A DNA stretch of 64,000 nt from Bacteroidales bacterium H3 (GTDB lineage: Bacteria; Bacteroidota; Bacteroidia; Bacteroidales; Muribaculaceae): the NCBI GenBank assembly GCA_001701135.1, contig DAAN01000014.1, forward strand, positions 69,429-133,428, read 5' to 3'. A model generated the notes under the pieces. The model saw only the letters and a list, made by a program, of their open reading frames with translations, had not been told where the DNA came from and made no database searches. The first letter of the stretch is position 1. The number at the start of each line of letters is the position of its first letter. The position numbers were made by a program, and so were the translations under genes. Below are positions 28,583 to 38,500 of the stretch, in pieces.

Positions 28583-30439
28583 TCAATGTTTTTTCACACC
28601 GGAATAGATTATGGTGTTGGAGTTGAGCATGCGCTCCTCTATCCCCTTGCGCTGGGGCGAGATGGAGCCTTTGAGATATTTCTCGATGATGAGAGATCCT
28701 ATCGGGACGCCGTATGTGGCGCCGAAACCGGCGTTCTCCACATAAACGCAGACAGCGATCTTCGGATCGTTATAGGGAGCGAAGCCGATAAACGCCGAGT
28801 GGTCCTTGCCGTGAGGGTTCTGCGCTGTGCCGGTCTTGCCGCACACCTCGATGTCGGGCAGATTGGCCAGACGGCAGGTGCCGCCGGTCACGGCCATGCG
28901 CATGCCCTCGGCCACATCTTCGAAATATTCGGTTCTGATGTCGGGGATGCGTTTTCGGCGGTATTCCTCGTCAATCACGGTGTCCTGAATCTGCTTCACT
29001 ACGTGTGGTGTTATGAACCAGCCGCGGTTGGCGATAGTGGCCGAGAGGTTGGCGATCTGCAGAGGCGTAGCCAGGATTTCACCCTGTCCGATTGCCACCG
29101 AGATTATGGTGAGGGCACTCCAGTGGTCCTGACCGTAGATTTTGTTGTAGAATTTCTCGTTGGGGATAAAACCACGGCTCTCATGGGGGAGGTCGATGCC
29201 GAGTTTATAGCCGTAGCCGAGCGACACGAGGTGCTTTTTCCACACTTCAAAGGCGTTGGCGGAGGAGCCATATTTGCGCCGGTTGTTGTCGAGCATAGCC
29301 TTTAATCCCCAGCAGAAATATGCGTTGCACGAAGTCTGGAGCGCCGGTTTGAGGGCGATAGGGGAGCCGTGACCGTGGCATCCGACTCTCAGATTGCCGC
29401 AGATGAAGCCGCGATAGCATGGATATTGAGTGTGCAGGTCGACGATGCCCTCCTGCAACAGTATAAGTCCTTGTGTGGGTTTGAACGTGGAGCCGGGAGG
29501 ATACGCACCCTGCAGGGCGCGGTCGAAGAGCGGTTTCTGCGGATCATTGACCAGCATGGTGTAGTTCTTGCCTCGCTGGCGTCCGATGAGCAGACGCGGG
29601 TCGTAGGTCGGCGCCGACACCATGCAGAGGATTTCGCCGGTTTTAGGCTCGATGGCCACCACAGCGCCGATTTTGTTTACCATAAGCGACTCGGCATACT
29701 CCTGAAGCCTGATGTCGAGACTCAGCCTGAGGTCTTTGCCCGAGATGGGGGCGATGTCGCGCGAACCGCCGTCGTAGCGGCCCCGTATGCGTCCCAAAGC
29801 GTCGCGGATAAGGATCTCCTCGCCCTTGATGCCACGGAGATATTCGTCATATTTTCGCTCGATGCCGAGGTCGCCGCAGTAATCGCCTGCCTTGTAGTAG
29901 GGATCTTTGTCGATGTCGGCCTGCGACACCTCGCGGATGTTGCCGAGAACATTGGCCGCGGCATTGTATTTATACTGACGTATGATGCGTTTCTGGATGA
30001 AGAATCCGGGAAAACGGTAGAGTTTCTCCTGCAGGCGCCCGTAGTCCTGCGCCGAGAGATGCGAGATCAGCGTCTGCGGCGTGTAGGAGGAGTAGTTTCG
30101 GGCCGATTTCATCTTGCTGACACGCTCGTCGAAGGTCTGCCGAGAAATCTGCAGGGTGTTGCAGAAATCGATGGTGTCGAAATCGTGCACGTCGCGCGGA
30201 ATCATCATCACGTCGTAGGCAGGCTGGTTGTAGACCACCAGCGAGTCGTTGCGGTCGTAGATCAGTCCGCGCGAAGGGTAGACGGTCTTGCGGAGAAAGG
30301 CGTTGTTGTCGGCGGAATTCTTATACTGTGAGTCGGCGATCTGCAGCGTGAACAGGCGGCATATGTATATGATTGCGATGACGATAATGAAACCGCCGAT
30401 CACATATTTCCGTTTCTCAAGCTTATAGTCTTTACGCAT
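28583..30439 (-). CDS. mrdA: Penicillin-binding protein 2, transpeptidase of the elongasome
   Basis: This 618-residue protein has one N-terminal membrane helix (residues ~12-30), a dimerisation/pedestal domain and a C-terminal transpeptidase domain. Catalytic motifs are STFK (Ser317 in PPGSTFKP), SCN in the QTSCNAYF segment, and KTG (Lys535 in CGKTGTAQNP). It crosslinks peptidoglycan during elongation and is the beta-lactam target of the complex. It lies between mreD and rodA with 15-28 bp gaps, so it is in the same operon. Confidence 0.96.
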   Translation of the reverse strand: MRKDYKLEKRKYVIGGFIIVIAIIYICRLFTLQIADSQYKNSADNNAFLRKTVYPSRGLIYDRNDSLVVYNQPAYDVMMIPRDVHDFDTIDFCNTLQISRQTFDERVSKMKSARNYSSYTPQTLISHLSAQDYGRLQEKLYRFPGFFIQKRIIRQYKYNAAANVLGNIREVSQADIDKDPYYKAGDYCGDLGIERKYDEYLRGIKGEEILIRDALGRIRGRYDGGSRDIAPISGKDLRLSLDIRLQEYAESLMVNKIGAVVAIEPKTGEILCMVSAPTYDPRLLIGRQRGKNYTMLVNDPQKPLFDRALQGAYPPGSTFKPTQGLILLQEGIVDLHTQYPCYRGFICGNLRVGCHGHGSPIALKPALQTSCNAYFCWGLKAMLDNNRRKYGSSANAFEVWKKHLVSLGYGYKLGIDLPHESRGFIPNEKFYNKIYGQDHWSALTIISVAIGQGEILATPLQIANLSATIANRGWFITPHVVKQIQDTVIDEEYRRKRIPDIRTEYFEDVAEGMRMAVTGGTCRLANLPDIEVCGKTGTAQNPHGKDHSAFIGFAPYNDPKIAVCVYVENAGFGATYGVPIGSLIIEKYLKGSISPQRKGIEERMLNSNTIIYSGVKKH

Positions 30440-30454
30440 TGGTTACAAGGAGAG

Positions 30455-30961
30455 TCAGCGGCGCCCCGAGAGGGAATCAAATGCCACAAGTATCACAAAT
30501 GTCAGCAGCGTGGATGCGCCGGCGCGAAGCAGCATCAGCAGCCAGTTGGAGAAAGTGAACGCCTCGATCATGAAGAACAGCAGGCAGTAGAGCGCCACCA
30601 TGGTGATGAGGTATTTCAGGTACACGCCAGGTCCCATGGTGCGGAACGACGGTTCGGGTGTCGACATATCCTCTTCGCGAGGGAAATAAAGGCGTAGCAC
30701 GGGCAGCCGCAATCCGGCGGTGCAGGTGCACGCTAACGCATTCACCCCCTGAGTGTTGGAAAAGATGTCTACCGCCAGCCCGAGGAAAAATGCCACTGAA
30801 AGGGTCCAGTTGACCGACAGATCTACCGGCAGCTTGATTATCAGATAGATAAATACCAGCGGGATGGCCACGTTGAAGAGGCACAGATGGTTGAACACAA
30901 CCACCTGGGCGATCACGAGCACTACGAATAGCAGCAGATATTTTAGAATCTCCTTGGCCAC
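30455..30961 (-). CDS. mreD: Rod-shape-determining protein MreD
   Basis: This 168-residue inner-membrane protein with five to six helices matches MreD in length, hydrophobicity and position between mreC and PBP2. Sequence conservation of MreD is weak, so gene order carries much of the assignment. It helps tether MreC and the elongation complex. Confidence 0.88.
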   Translation of the reverse strand: MAKEILKYLLLFVVLVIAQVVVFNHLCLFNVAIPLVFIYLIIKLPVDLSVNWTLSVAFFLGLAVDIFSNTQGVNALACTCTAGLRLPVLRLYFPREEDMSTPEPSFRTMGPGVYLKYLITMVALYCLLFFMIEAFTFSNWLLMLLRAGASTLLTFVILVAFDSLSGRR

Positions 30962-31023
30962 CTGAAACCGGATAGAAATTTGATAATGTTGACTAAATCT
31001 TGTTTAATGAGACAACCTGCAGA

Positions 31024-31067
31024 CGGATAAAACTGACATCACGGATAAAACCGGCAAGACATCACGG
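31024..31067 (-). repeat. Tandem duplication at the mreC stop codon
   Basis: CGGATAAAA occurs at 31024-31032 and 31042-31050, and GACATCACGG at 31035-31044 and 31058-31067. The second copy of the latter contains the mreC stop codon (plus-strand TCA at 31062-31064). The 100-bp mreC-mreD gap is thus partly a duplication of the 3' end of mreC. Confidence 0.65.
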
Positions 31068-31925
31068 CTGGTCGATGGATTCGGTTTCATCTTTCGACTC
31101 CACGGCCTTGATCTCCACTATGTCGGTGTTGGAAATCACCTTTACGGTGGAGAGGGCGGTAAAGTCGGTGAGCAGTTTGATACGAAGGGTGAAGAAGTTG
31201 TCGTCGTCGCCGCGCCCCGAGCCTTCGATTATCCCCACGGGGATACCTTCGGGAAACATTGCCGAGTAGCCCGAGGTGACGATGGTATCGCCCCGTTTGA
31301 ACTGAGTGTGTTTGGGCAACTCCTCGAGCAGAGCGGTGCGCGGGTTGGTGCCGTCCCACACGAGAGAGCCGAAAGTGTCGCTGCCTCGCAGCTTGCACGA
31401 CAGGCGGAAGTTGGGGTTGAGCAGCGAGATGATGCGGGCGTAGTGGGGAGTGACCACATTCACCACACCAACCACACCGTTCTGGTCGAGAACGCCCATT
31501 TCAGGACGGACGCCGTCGGCCAGACCTTTGTTGATGGTGATGTAGTTGTAGGGATTGTGGATCGAGTTGTTGATCACGGAGCCGATGATAAAGTTGTATT
31601 TTATCCGAGCCGTGTCGGCCGCGTTGACCTGCCGTTGCAGCGAGTCTTCGCGAAATTGCCGCAACTGATCCTTGAGCTGCAGCACTTCGCCCTGAAGCAG
31701 CGCGGTCTGCCGCTGCAGATCCTCGTTGATCGAGCGCAGACTGAAATAGCCGGTGACGTTGTTCGTTACCTCGTAAACGCCTGTGGATATAGCGCCTGCC
31801 GATGTGAGAAATACATGATGCTGGTAAGGGTTGCTCTGAAAAAGCAGGCAACACGACAACACAGCGTAGAACGTGAATACGAACCACGAGCTGTATCTTG
31901 CCAGAAAGTTGAGCAGATTTCTCAA
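31062..31925 (-). CDS. mreC: Rod-shape-determining protein MreC
   Basis: This 287-residue bitopic protein has a membrane helix at residues ~11-30 and a coiled coil of about 45 residues (LRSINEDLQRQTALLQGEVLQLKDQLRQF). A double beta-barrel periplasmic domain follows, containing VINNSIHNPYNYITINKGLADGV, a typical MreC block. It organises PBP2 and RodA. It starts 13 bp after mreB. Confidence 0.94.
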   Translation of the reverse strand: MRNLLNFLARYSSWFVFTFYAVLSCCLLFQSNPYQHHVFLTSAGAISTGVYEVTNNVTGYFSLRSINEDLQRQTALLQGEVLQLKDQLRQFREDSLQRQVNAADTARIKYNFIIGSVINNSIHNPYNYITINKGLADGVRPEMGVLDQNGVVGVVNVVTPHYARIISLLNPNFRLSCKLRGSDTFGSLVWDGTNPRTALLEELPKHTQFKRGDTIVTSGYSAMFPEGIPVGIIEGSGRGDDDNFFTLRIKLLTDFTALSTVKVISNTDIVEIKAVESKDETESIDQP

Positions 31926-31938
31926 GCTCTTAAGCTGC

Positions 31939-32958
31939 TTACTTGATGAGGAACGAGAAGTTGTTGATATTCTTCAGCGCCACGCCTGTGCCCTTTGCAA
32001 CGGCCAGCAGGGGGTCTTCGGCCACATGGAAGGGGATGCCGATTTTGTCGGTGAGACGTTTGTCGAGACCGCGGAGCAGGGCGCCGCCGCCTGCGAGCCA
32101 GATGCCGTTGTGGACAATGTCGGCGTAGAGCTCGGGAGGAGTCTGCTCGAGAGCGCCGAGCACGGCGGCCTCGATTTTCGAGATGGATTTCTCGATGCAG
32201 TGCGAAATCTCCTGATACGACACCGGAATCTCCATGGGGAGAGCGGTCATCTGGTTGGGGCCATGCACCACATAATCCTCAGGGGGATTCTCCAGCTCGG
32301 TTAGAGCCGAACCCACGTTCATCTTGATCAGCTCAGCGGTGCGTTCGCCCACTTTCACGTTGTGGGCGCGGCGCATGTGGTTCATGATGTCGTCGGTGAG
32401 GTCGTCGCCGGCAATCTGGATCGACTTGTTGGAGACGATGCCGCCCAGCGAAATCACTGCGATTTCGGTGGTGCCGCCGCCTATGTCGACGATCATGTTG
32501 CCTTCGGGCGCCTCCACGTCGAGACCGATGCCGAGAGCGGCAGCCATGGGCTCGTAGATCATGTAGACATCACGGCCGCCGGCGTGCTCCGAGGAGTCGC
32601 GCACGGCGCGGATTTCAACTTCGGTGGAACCGGATGGGATGCCGACTACCATGCGGAGCGAGGGGGAGAACCAGTTGTTGCGCGAGGATGCTTTTTTCAC
32701 CAGGCCGCGGATCATCAGCTCGGCGGCGTTGAAGTCGGCGATCACGCCTTTGCGCAGCGGGCGGATGGTGCGGATGCCTTCAGGTTCCTTGCCCTGCATG
32801 AGCTGGGCTTCCTTGCCCACGGCGATGAGCTTGTCGGTGCGTCGGTCGAGAGCCACGATCGAAGGCTCGTCGATGACGATTTTATCGTTGTGGATGATCA
32901 CGGTGTTGGCCGTGCCCAGGTCGATTGCAATTTCTTTTGTGAGAGAAAAGAATCTCAT
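31939..32958 (-). CDS. mreB: Rod-shape-determining actin homologue MreB
   Basis: This 339-residue actin-fold ATPase positions cell-wall synthesis. Signature segments are IDLGTANTVI at the N-terminus, VVGIPSGSTEVE, DIGGGTTEIAVISLGGIV and the C-terminal GGGALLRGLDKRL. Length and motifs are normal. It heads the mreBCD-PBP2-rodA run, 81 bp downstream of purH, with no clear promoter of its own, so it may be co-transcribed with purH. Confidence 0.97.
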   Translation of the reverse strand: MRFFSLTKEIAIDLGTANTVIIHNDKIVIDEPSIVALDRRTDKLIAVGKEAQLMQGKEPEGIRTIRPLRKGVIADFNAAELMIRGLVKKASSRNNWFSPSLRMVVGIPSGSTEVEIRAVRDSSEHAGGRDVYMIYEPMAAALGIGLDVEAPEGNMIVDIGGGTTEIAVISLGGIVSNKSIQIAGDDLTDDIMNHMRRAHNVKVGERTAELIKMNVGSALTELENPPEDYVVHGPNQMTALPMEIPVSYQEISHCIEKSISKIEAAVLGALEQTPPELYADIVHNGIWLAGGGALLRGLDKRLTDKIGIPFHVAEDPLLAVAKGTGVALKNINNFSFLIK

Positions 32959-33039
32959 TATATTATATATGTAACGGGGTCAATAAATGCTGACATATAG
33001 GCGGGACGACATCGGCGGGACGCGTGCCTGCGGCCTGAA

Positions 33040-34572
33040 TCAGTGTTTGAAGTGGCGGAAGCCGGTCATAACCATTGCCACGCCGTTTTTGTCGCAGTAT
33101 TCCACCGATTCGTTGTCGCGGATTGAGCCGCCGGGCTGAATCACAGCATCGACTCCTGCCTTGTGTGCGATTTCCACGCAGTCGGCGAAGGGGAAGAAGG
33201 CGTCGGATGCCATGACGGCGCCGTGAAGGTCGAAGCCGAAGTTGTGGGCCTTGTCAATGGCCTGACGCAGAGAGTCGACGCGCGAGGTCTGACCCACACC
33301 GGCGGCGCAGAGCTGGAGGTTTTTGGCCAGCACGATGGCGTTGCTCTTGCAGTGCTTCACCAGTTTGTTGGCGAACAGTAGGTCGGCGATCTGCGAGGGG
33401 TCGACAGCTTTCTCGGTGACCTGACGGAGATCGTCGGAAGTCTCGACCTTGAGGTCGCGCTCCTGCACGAGGGCGCCGTTGAGAATCGAGCGGAACTGAC
33501 GGGTGGTGGTCAGAGGCGCTTTCTGCACGAGAACAATGCGGTTTTTCTTCTGCTCGAGTATGGCGAGAGCGTCGGCAGAGTAGGAGGGAGCTATGACCAC
33601 TTCAAAGAAAATCTTGTTGATTTCTTCGGCGGCAGCGGCGTCGATCTCGCGGTTGGTGATGAGCACTCCGCCGAAAGCAGAGACGGGGTCGCCGGCAAGG
33701 GCGTCTTTCCACGCTTCGAGCACGGTGGGGCGGGTGGCCACGCCGCAGGCGTTGTTGTGCTTGAGGATTGCGAAGGTGGGCTGGTCGAATTCAGCCATAA
33801 GGCTTACGGCAGCGTCGATGTCGAGGAGGTTGTTGTATGAAATCTCCTTGCCGTGGAGCTGGTCGAACATCTTGTCGAAGTCGCCGAAGAAGAATCCTTT
33901 CTGATGGGGATTCTCGCCGTAGCGCATGGTCTTCTCGCCGTCGATGGCAATGCGCAGAGCCGAGGGATTCTCGCTCAGGGAGTCGAAATAGTTGAAGATA
34001 GCCGAATCGTAGCCCGAGGAAACGGCGAATGCTTCCTTGGCGAAGAAAAGGCGGTCGGCGAGGGTGGATTTGGCAGCGCCCTCGCGCTCGAGCATCAGGC
34101 GCAGGGGTTCATACTGTGCTTTGGATGCCACAATCACCACATCGTTGAAATTTTTGGCGGCGCCGCGGATGAGCGAGATGCCGCCTATGTCGATTTTCTC
34201 GATGATGTCGGCCTGAGAGGCGCCCGAAGCCACTGTCTCGCTGAAGGGATAGAGGTCGACAATCACCAGGTCGATGGCGGGAATTTCGTATTCTTTAGTC
34301 TGTTCCTGATCACCCGCGTTGTCGCGGCGGTTGAGGATGCCGCCGAAAATTTTGGGATGGAGGGTTTTCACGCGGCCGCCGAGAATCGAGGGGTAGCCGG
34401 TGAGATCTTCGACTGCCTCGCAGTCGTAACCGAGGCCGCGGATGAAATCGCGAGTGCCGCCGGTGGATATAAACTTCACGCCCGAATTGTTGAGGAGGCG
34501 CAGAATTTCGTCGAGTCCGTCCTTATGGAAAACTGAGATAAGGGCGGTTTTTATTTCCTTGATGTCTGACAT
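33040..34572 (-). CDS. purH: Bifunctional AICAR formyltransferase / IMP cyclohydrolase
   Basis: This 510-residue enzyme performs the last two steps of IMP synthesis. The N-terminal IMP cyclohydrolase part (residues 1-~195) contains KFISTGGTRDFI and GGRVKTLHPKIFGGIL. The formyltransferase part contains MRYGENPHQKGFFF and LKHNNACGVA and ends in GGSIRDNESVEYCDKNGVAMV. Placement before mreB is common in Bacteroidales. Confidence 0.97.
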   Translation of the reverse strand: MSDIKEIKTALISVFHKDGLDEILRLLNNSGVKFISTGGTRDFIRGLGYDCEAVEDLTGYPSILGGRVKTLHPKIFGGILNRRDNAGDQEQTKEYEIPAIDLVIVDLYPFSETVASGASQADIIEKIDIGGISLIRGAAKNFNDVVIVASKAQYEPLRLMLEREGAAKSTLADRLFFAKEAFAVSSGYDSAIFNYFDSLSENPSALRIAIDGEKTMRYGENPHQKGFFFGDFDKMFDQLHGKEISYNNLLDIDAAVSLMAEFDQPTFAILKHNNACGVATRPTVLEAWKDALAGDPVSAFGGVLITNREIDAAAAEEINKIFFEVVIAPSYSADALAILEQKKNRIVLVQKAPLTTTRQFRSILNGALVQERDLKVETSDDLRQVTEKAVDPSQIADLLFANKLVKHCKSNAIVLAKNLQLCAAGVGQTSRVDSLRQAIDKAHNFGFDLHGAVMASDAFFPFADCVEIAHKAGVDAVIQPGGSIRDNESVEYCDKNGVAMVMTGFRHFKH

Positions 34573-34609
34573 TTCTATAAAACGCGTCTACAGATTTTCT
34601 TTTGAACTG

Positions 34610-34617
34610 CAAAGTTA
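34610..34617 (-). promoter_or_regulatory. -7 element upstream of purH
   Basis: TAACTTTG on the minus strand ends 37 nt before the purH ATG. No TTTG is found 19-23 bp upstream, so the site may be weak or regulated. Confidence 0.45.
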
Positions 34618-34726
34618 CGTTTTTTTTCGGAAAAATCATCTCTGTGCTGTCAAACTTTTATTAATCAAATAAAAAAACTTTTTTGCTCTTTGGCGATTGA
34701 ATCTTTGTTGAATCTTGGAAAAACTT

Positions 34727-34757
34727 TTTGAAAACTAAAAGAGTTGTATTAACTTTG
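34727..34757 (+). promoter_or_regulatory. Strong promoter of the structured leader / ncRNA
   Basis: TTTG (34727-34730), 19 bp and TAACTTTG (34750-34757) match the consensus exactly. The next coding start is about 380 bp downstream, much farther than at other genes in this window. Confidence 0.75.
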
Positions 34758-34762
34758 CGGAC

Positions 34763-35100
34763 GCAGATCGTCCGAAGCCCCGGTCAAGGGGTAGTGGGTG
34801 GGTCGCGATACATTTTTTGATGAAAGCGTTTATCTTTCGCTGATTCTTGATAACCGGAAATTCTGGCAGATTTCACTGAGGTCAAGGATCGCGCAACGGT
34901 AGATGCCCGTGGTTATGTAATTTATTCCGGTGGTATATTCCGAGAGGAATGTCGTCGGGAGCAATAATTGCATATAAGCGTGGGCTTCGACGTTGCCGTC
35001 CAACCTCAGAAGGCAATGCCAGAAGCCACCGGTTGGAGGACGGTAACGGATGCAGATCCCACGCTTTTATTATGTCCTGACAATTATTGCCGGAGAGGGG
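34763..35100 (+). ncRNA. Unidentified highly structured RNA or long leader
   Basis: The region has no open frame of its own but many paired elements. CCCC 34778-34781 pairs with GGGG 34788-34791, CGCGAT 34804-34809 with ATCGCG 34888-34893, CCGGA 34854-34858 with TCTGG 34862-34866, and ATTCC-GAGA-GGAAT forms at 34937-34950. A nested rod then runs from GCAATAATTG 34961-34970 / CAATTATTGC 35081-35090, through an arm ending in AAGCGTGGG 34976-34984 / CCCACGCTT 35058-35066, to GTTGCCGTCC 34992-35001 / GGACGGTAAC 35038-35047. I checked for and did not find tmRNA, RNase P or SRP signatures. A 6S-like RNA or a cis-acting leader of the HTH gene are the main options. Confidence 0.6.
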
Positions 35101-35138
35101 ATCCAGCGGCACTCAGCACAACACATATTAATAATAAA

Positions 35139-35363
35139 ATGGAACCAATCGGCCAGCTTATCAAAGAGGAACTGATGGCTCAGGAACGTTCGGTGGCATG
35201 GTTTGCACGCAAACTGTGTCTCGACCGCTCAAACGTCTACCGTCTGTTTCAGAAAAACAGCATCGACACCTCATTGCTGACACGAATATCGACTGTGCTA
35301 AACAAGGACTTTTTCGCAATATTGTCGGAGAATGTCAACGGTGTGCAAAAATCGCAGCAGTAG
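35139..35363 (+). CDS. Small HTH (Cro/C1-type) DNA-binding protein
   Basis: This 74-residue protein consists almost only of an HTH fold (LIKEELMAQERSVAWFARKL, then CLDRSNVYRLFQKNSIDTSL). ATG 35139 is preferred because the frame before it overlaps the structured RNA and shows no protein-like composition. It sits between that RNA and the large surface lipoprotein gene, whose -7 element starts 50 bp after its stop codon. A role in controlling one or both neighbours is plausible but inferred only from position. Confidence 0.75.
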   Translation: MEPIGQLIKEELMAQERSVAWFARKLCLDRSNVYRLFQKNSIDTSLLTRISTVLNKDFFAILSENVNGVQKSQQ

Positions 35364-35412
35364 CGTGTCAATGTCGCAATACTCAATCGGTTAGAGTGAA
35401 AACAAATTGCCG

Positions 35413-35420
35413 TAACTTTG
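35413..35420 (+). promoter_or_regulatory. -7 element of the surface lipoprotein gene
   Basis: TAACTTTG is followed by about 80 nt of AT-rich leader before ATG 35505. No good TTTG lies at the usual distance upstream, so activation by a regulator is possible. Confidence 0.5.
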
Positions 35421-35504
35421 TCGAAAATATCACAGACTGCCTCTCACGGGCTTTTGATTGAACTCTTAAAAACAATCATTCCACAACAATTTTATATTTT
35501 TTTT

Positions 35505-38500
35505 ATGAACAAAGGTTTATTGAAAATCGCACTTCTTTCTTGTGTGTGTGCTTCGATGTCCGTATCGTTCAATTCCTGCAAGAACTACGACGACGACATC
35601 GACTCACTCAACGAAAAGGTTGCGCAGATTAACTCAGCTCTTGATGCCGTGAAGGCTCAGGTGGCTCAGGGTGGTATTATCGAATCGGTGACCCCCAGTG
35701 CTGATGGAAAAGGTATTGTTATCACAGTGCTGAAAGATGGTGCTACCAAAAGCTACACCATCACCAACGGCGAGAATGGCCGTGACGGCAAGGATGCCGA
35801 TGTGTGGACCATTAATGCCGAAGGCTACTGGTGCAAAAACGGTGTCGCCACTGAATGGAAAGCCGTAGGCGAAGACGGCAAACCCGGTGAACCCGGCAAG
35901 CCCGGTGAACCCGGCAAACCCGGTGAACCCGGCAAGCCCGGTGAACCCGGCAAACCCGGTGAGAACGGTAAGCCCGGCGAAAACGGTGCCCCCGGCGACT
36001 ACTACGTTCCCAACGGCAAGGGCTTCTTCGAACTCCATCACTGGAATCCCGCCACCAAGGAATGGGAAGTCACCGAAACAAAGATTTCCTATGTGGCTCC
36101 CGGCGATCACATCACCGCTATTGTCACTCCCAACGACGTGATTCTCTTCGGTGTTGACGGTGCCGACGGCGCCATCACACTGGCTCGCACAGGCGCTCTC
36201 CGCAGCCTCGTCTTCAAGCCTGATTTCTACTATCAGGGTATCGAGGCTATGGATGCCGCCACATTCAAATTCGCAAGCCTCACCGGCCTCATGGCTGTCA
36301 ATGCCGACGACGTCAACGGCCGCAAGGACGCCCCCAAAGCCGGCAAGGAGATTCAGATGACTCCCGGCCTTGTTGCCCGCTACCATCTCAATCCTTCAAG
36401 TGCCAACATCAACGACATCGCCGCTCTGAACTTCATCACCGAAGACCTCCAGTATTCGCGCGCTGCTTCGGGTGTTACCGCCAACATCTACGACAAATCG
36501 GCCAAGGATGGTATTCTCACTGTTAAAGCCACTCTTTCGGGCAGCATCAAGGATATCGATGAGGATGGTCTGGTGACTGTCCTTGCCCTCCAGGCCCGTC
36601 TCAACAAGGATAAGGCTGCAACCGACACAGTCATCACATCGGATTACGCTGCAGTGCGTGCGTCGTATTACACCAATATCGACCTCGCTGTGCCTGCAAA
36701 CGCTCCCGGCGACCTGATCAATGCTCCCAAATCGGCCACCTTCGGTGCGGATCATTGGTATACCACCGCACAGGAGGCCATCGATGCAGAGCCCGCAATC
36801 GCACTTGTCTGGAATAACAGCGAGGGTCTCGACATCGCAAAATATATCCAGGCCGATTACACCAACTCCAAGGGTGTACATATGGCATTCAATCCCGAGG
36901 ACTCAGGCTTCAAATATGAGTATGCTCTCGTAGGTTACGCTGAAGGCAACAACCAGACCTCACAGTCGGCCCACGCTGCCCTCAATCCCGAGAACAAATC
37001 GTGGATCCGCGCTCAGATGACTCAGGGCGGTAAGGCACAGGCCTGGGGTTATGCCCAGAATAAAGCCACGCTTGGCCGTATGCCTCTCGTACGTGTAACC
37101 CTCATCGACACCGTCACTGAAGGTAACCCTGTGGCAGCTGTTGCCTACGTCAAGTTCCTGATTGACGAAGCCGGCGCTCTTCCCCCTGCCGACAATCTTA
37201 TCGGTGTTAACTTTGGCTTCAACAAGGATTATACCGTAAGCTGCTCGACCAATGAAACCGTCTTCCCCCTGACCTGGTCGCAGATCGAGGAAACCATTCT
37301 TGCACATCCCTCTGTGAACATGAGCAAGGAGACATTCGAGAACAACTATGCTCTCCGCATGGCCAACGCCTCTGAAGTTCAGCAGGTAATCGTAGGCAAT
37401 GACAAGAGCATCAGCAATGCCTCGGGCAAAGCTGTCCACGGTGTGATCACCAAATCTCCCGATCCCAACCTGCCTCAGGGCACCGAGGTTGTTAAGTGGA
37501 CTATCTCGGCCAACGACGTTTACGAATGGTTCACCGGTTCGACCAAGCCCAAGGATATGACCGCAGTGATCGTTTATGACGGCAAAGCCGGCACATCGTT
37601 TGCCAAGTCGCACATCACCATCACTCTCAAGTGGACTCCCGAGCATCTGAACGTTACTCCCACAGTTTCGGTAAGCGACGATAACAAGATCGCCCAGCTC
37701 TGGTTCTCCTACAACTCCTCCACCTCTGCCGCCGCCGGTGGCCAGAAGCAGGAAACACACCTCAACGTGGCAGTGCCCAACAATAACCTTACTTCTTCAG
37801 CCTGCACATTCGAGAATAACCTTCTCTATCCCTTCGTGGGCAACAAGGTCGGCTTCTCGGGTCTCGAAAGTGTCTACACCGACTACATCACCACAAAGAC
37901 AATGTTCAACTTCGTTCCCGTAGCCAACGCACCCTCAAAGGTCAAAGGTGTATCGGGTACGGAATACGAACTCAAAGCCGACGGCACCAAGCTTATTGCA
38001 AAACTTGGTATAAATGAAGAAACCATCGCCGTAATTGATAATAGCAAGACTCCCGCTACTGTCACCTATCAGGATGGCGTTTTTGCCAAGGATGTGCTCA
38101 ACTATGCCGGCGCACAGAATCTTGCCAAAGGCCAGACTCTCTCGGCCACCATCGCCATCAGCGCCGTGAACGGTTGCGACAAGCCCCTTATCGTCAACAA
38201 CAACACCTACAATGTGCGCTTCTTGCGTCCTATCACAGTCAACGTAAGCAAGGCTCCCAACCTGCAGGATGGCAAGGACAACGGTTCGACTCTCGAAATC
38301 GCCACCTGCCTTTCCTTCATCGACTGGCGTAACATTGAGTTCACCTCCACAAACAAATACCTCCAGTATTACGGTGTGAAAGGTGTATATGTAGGTGAGT
38401 TCAAAAACGGCAAGCTTGTTGTAGCCGACCCGGACGATATTACAGGTGCGGTCTACACTAACATCAACGGTGCGAACTTCAAGAAGACTCTGAAAGAGAT

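Noticed and set aside
29369..30331. Open frame of 320 codons antisense to the PBP2 gene
   Set aside because: The PBP2 catalytic motifs are on the other strand; this frame shows only reverse-complement composition.
34937..34960. GAGGAATGTC resembles the conserved region I of RNase P RNA
   Set aside because: It is explained by a local hairpin with a GAGA loop, and the other conserved RNase P regions are missing within 400 bp.
34763..35100. Possible tmRNA or SRP RNA
   Set aside because: There is no tag-peptide frame or TpsiC arm with CCA end, and no SRP domain IV core.
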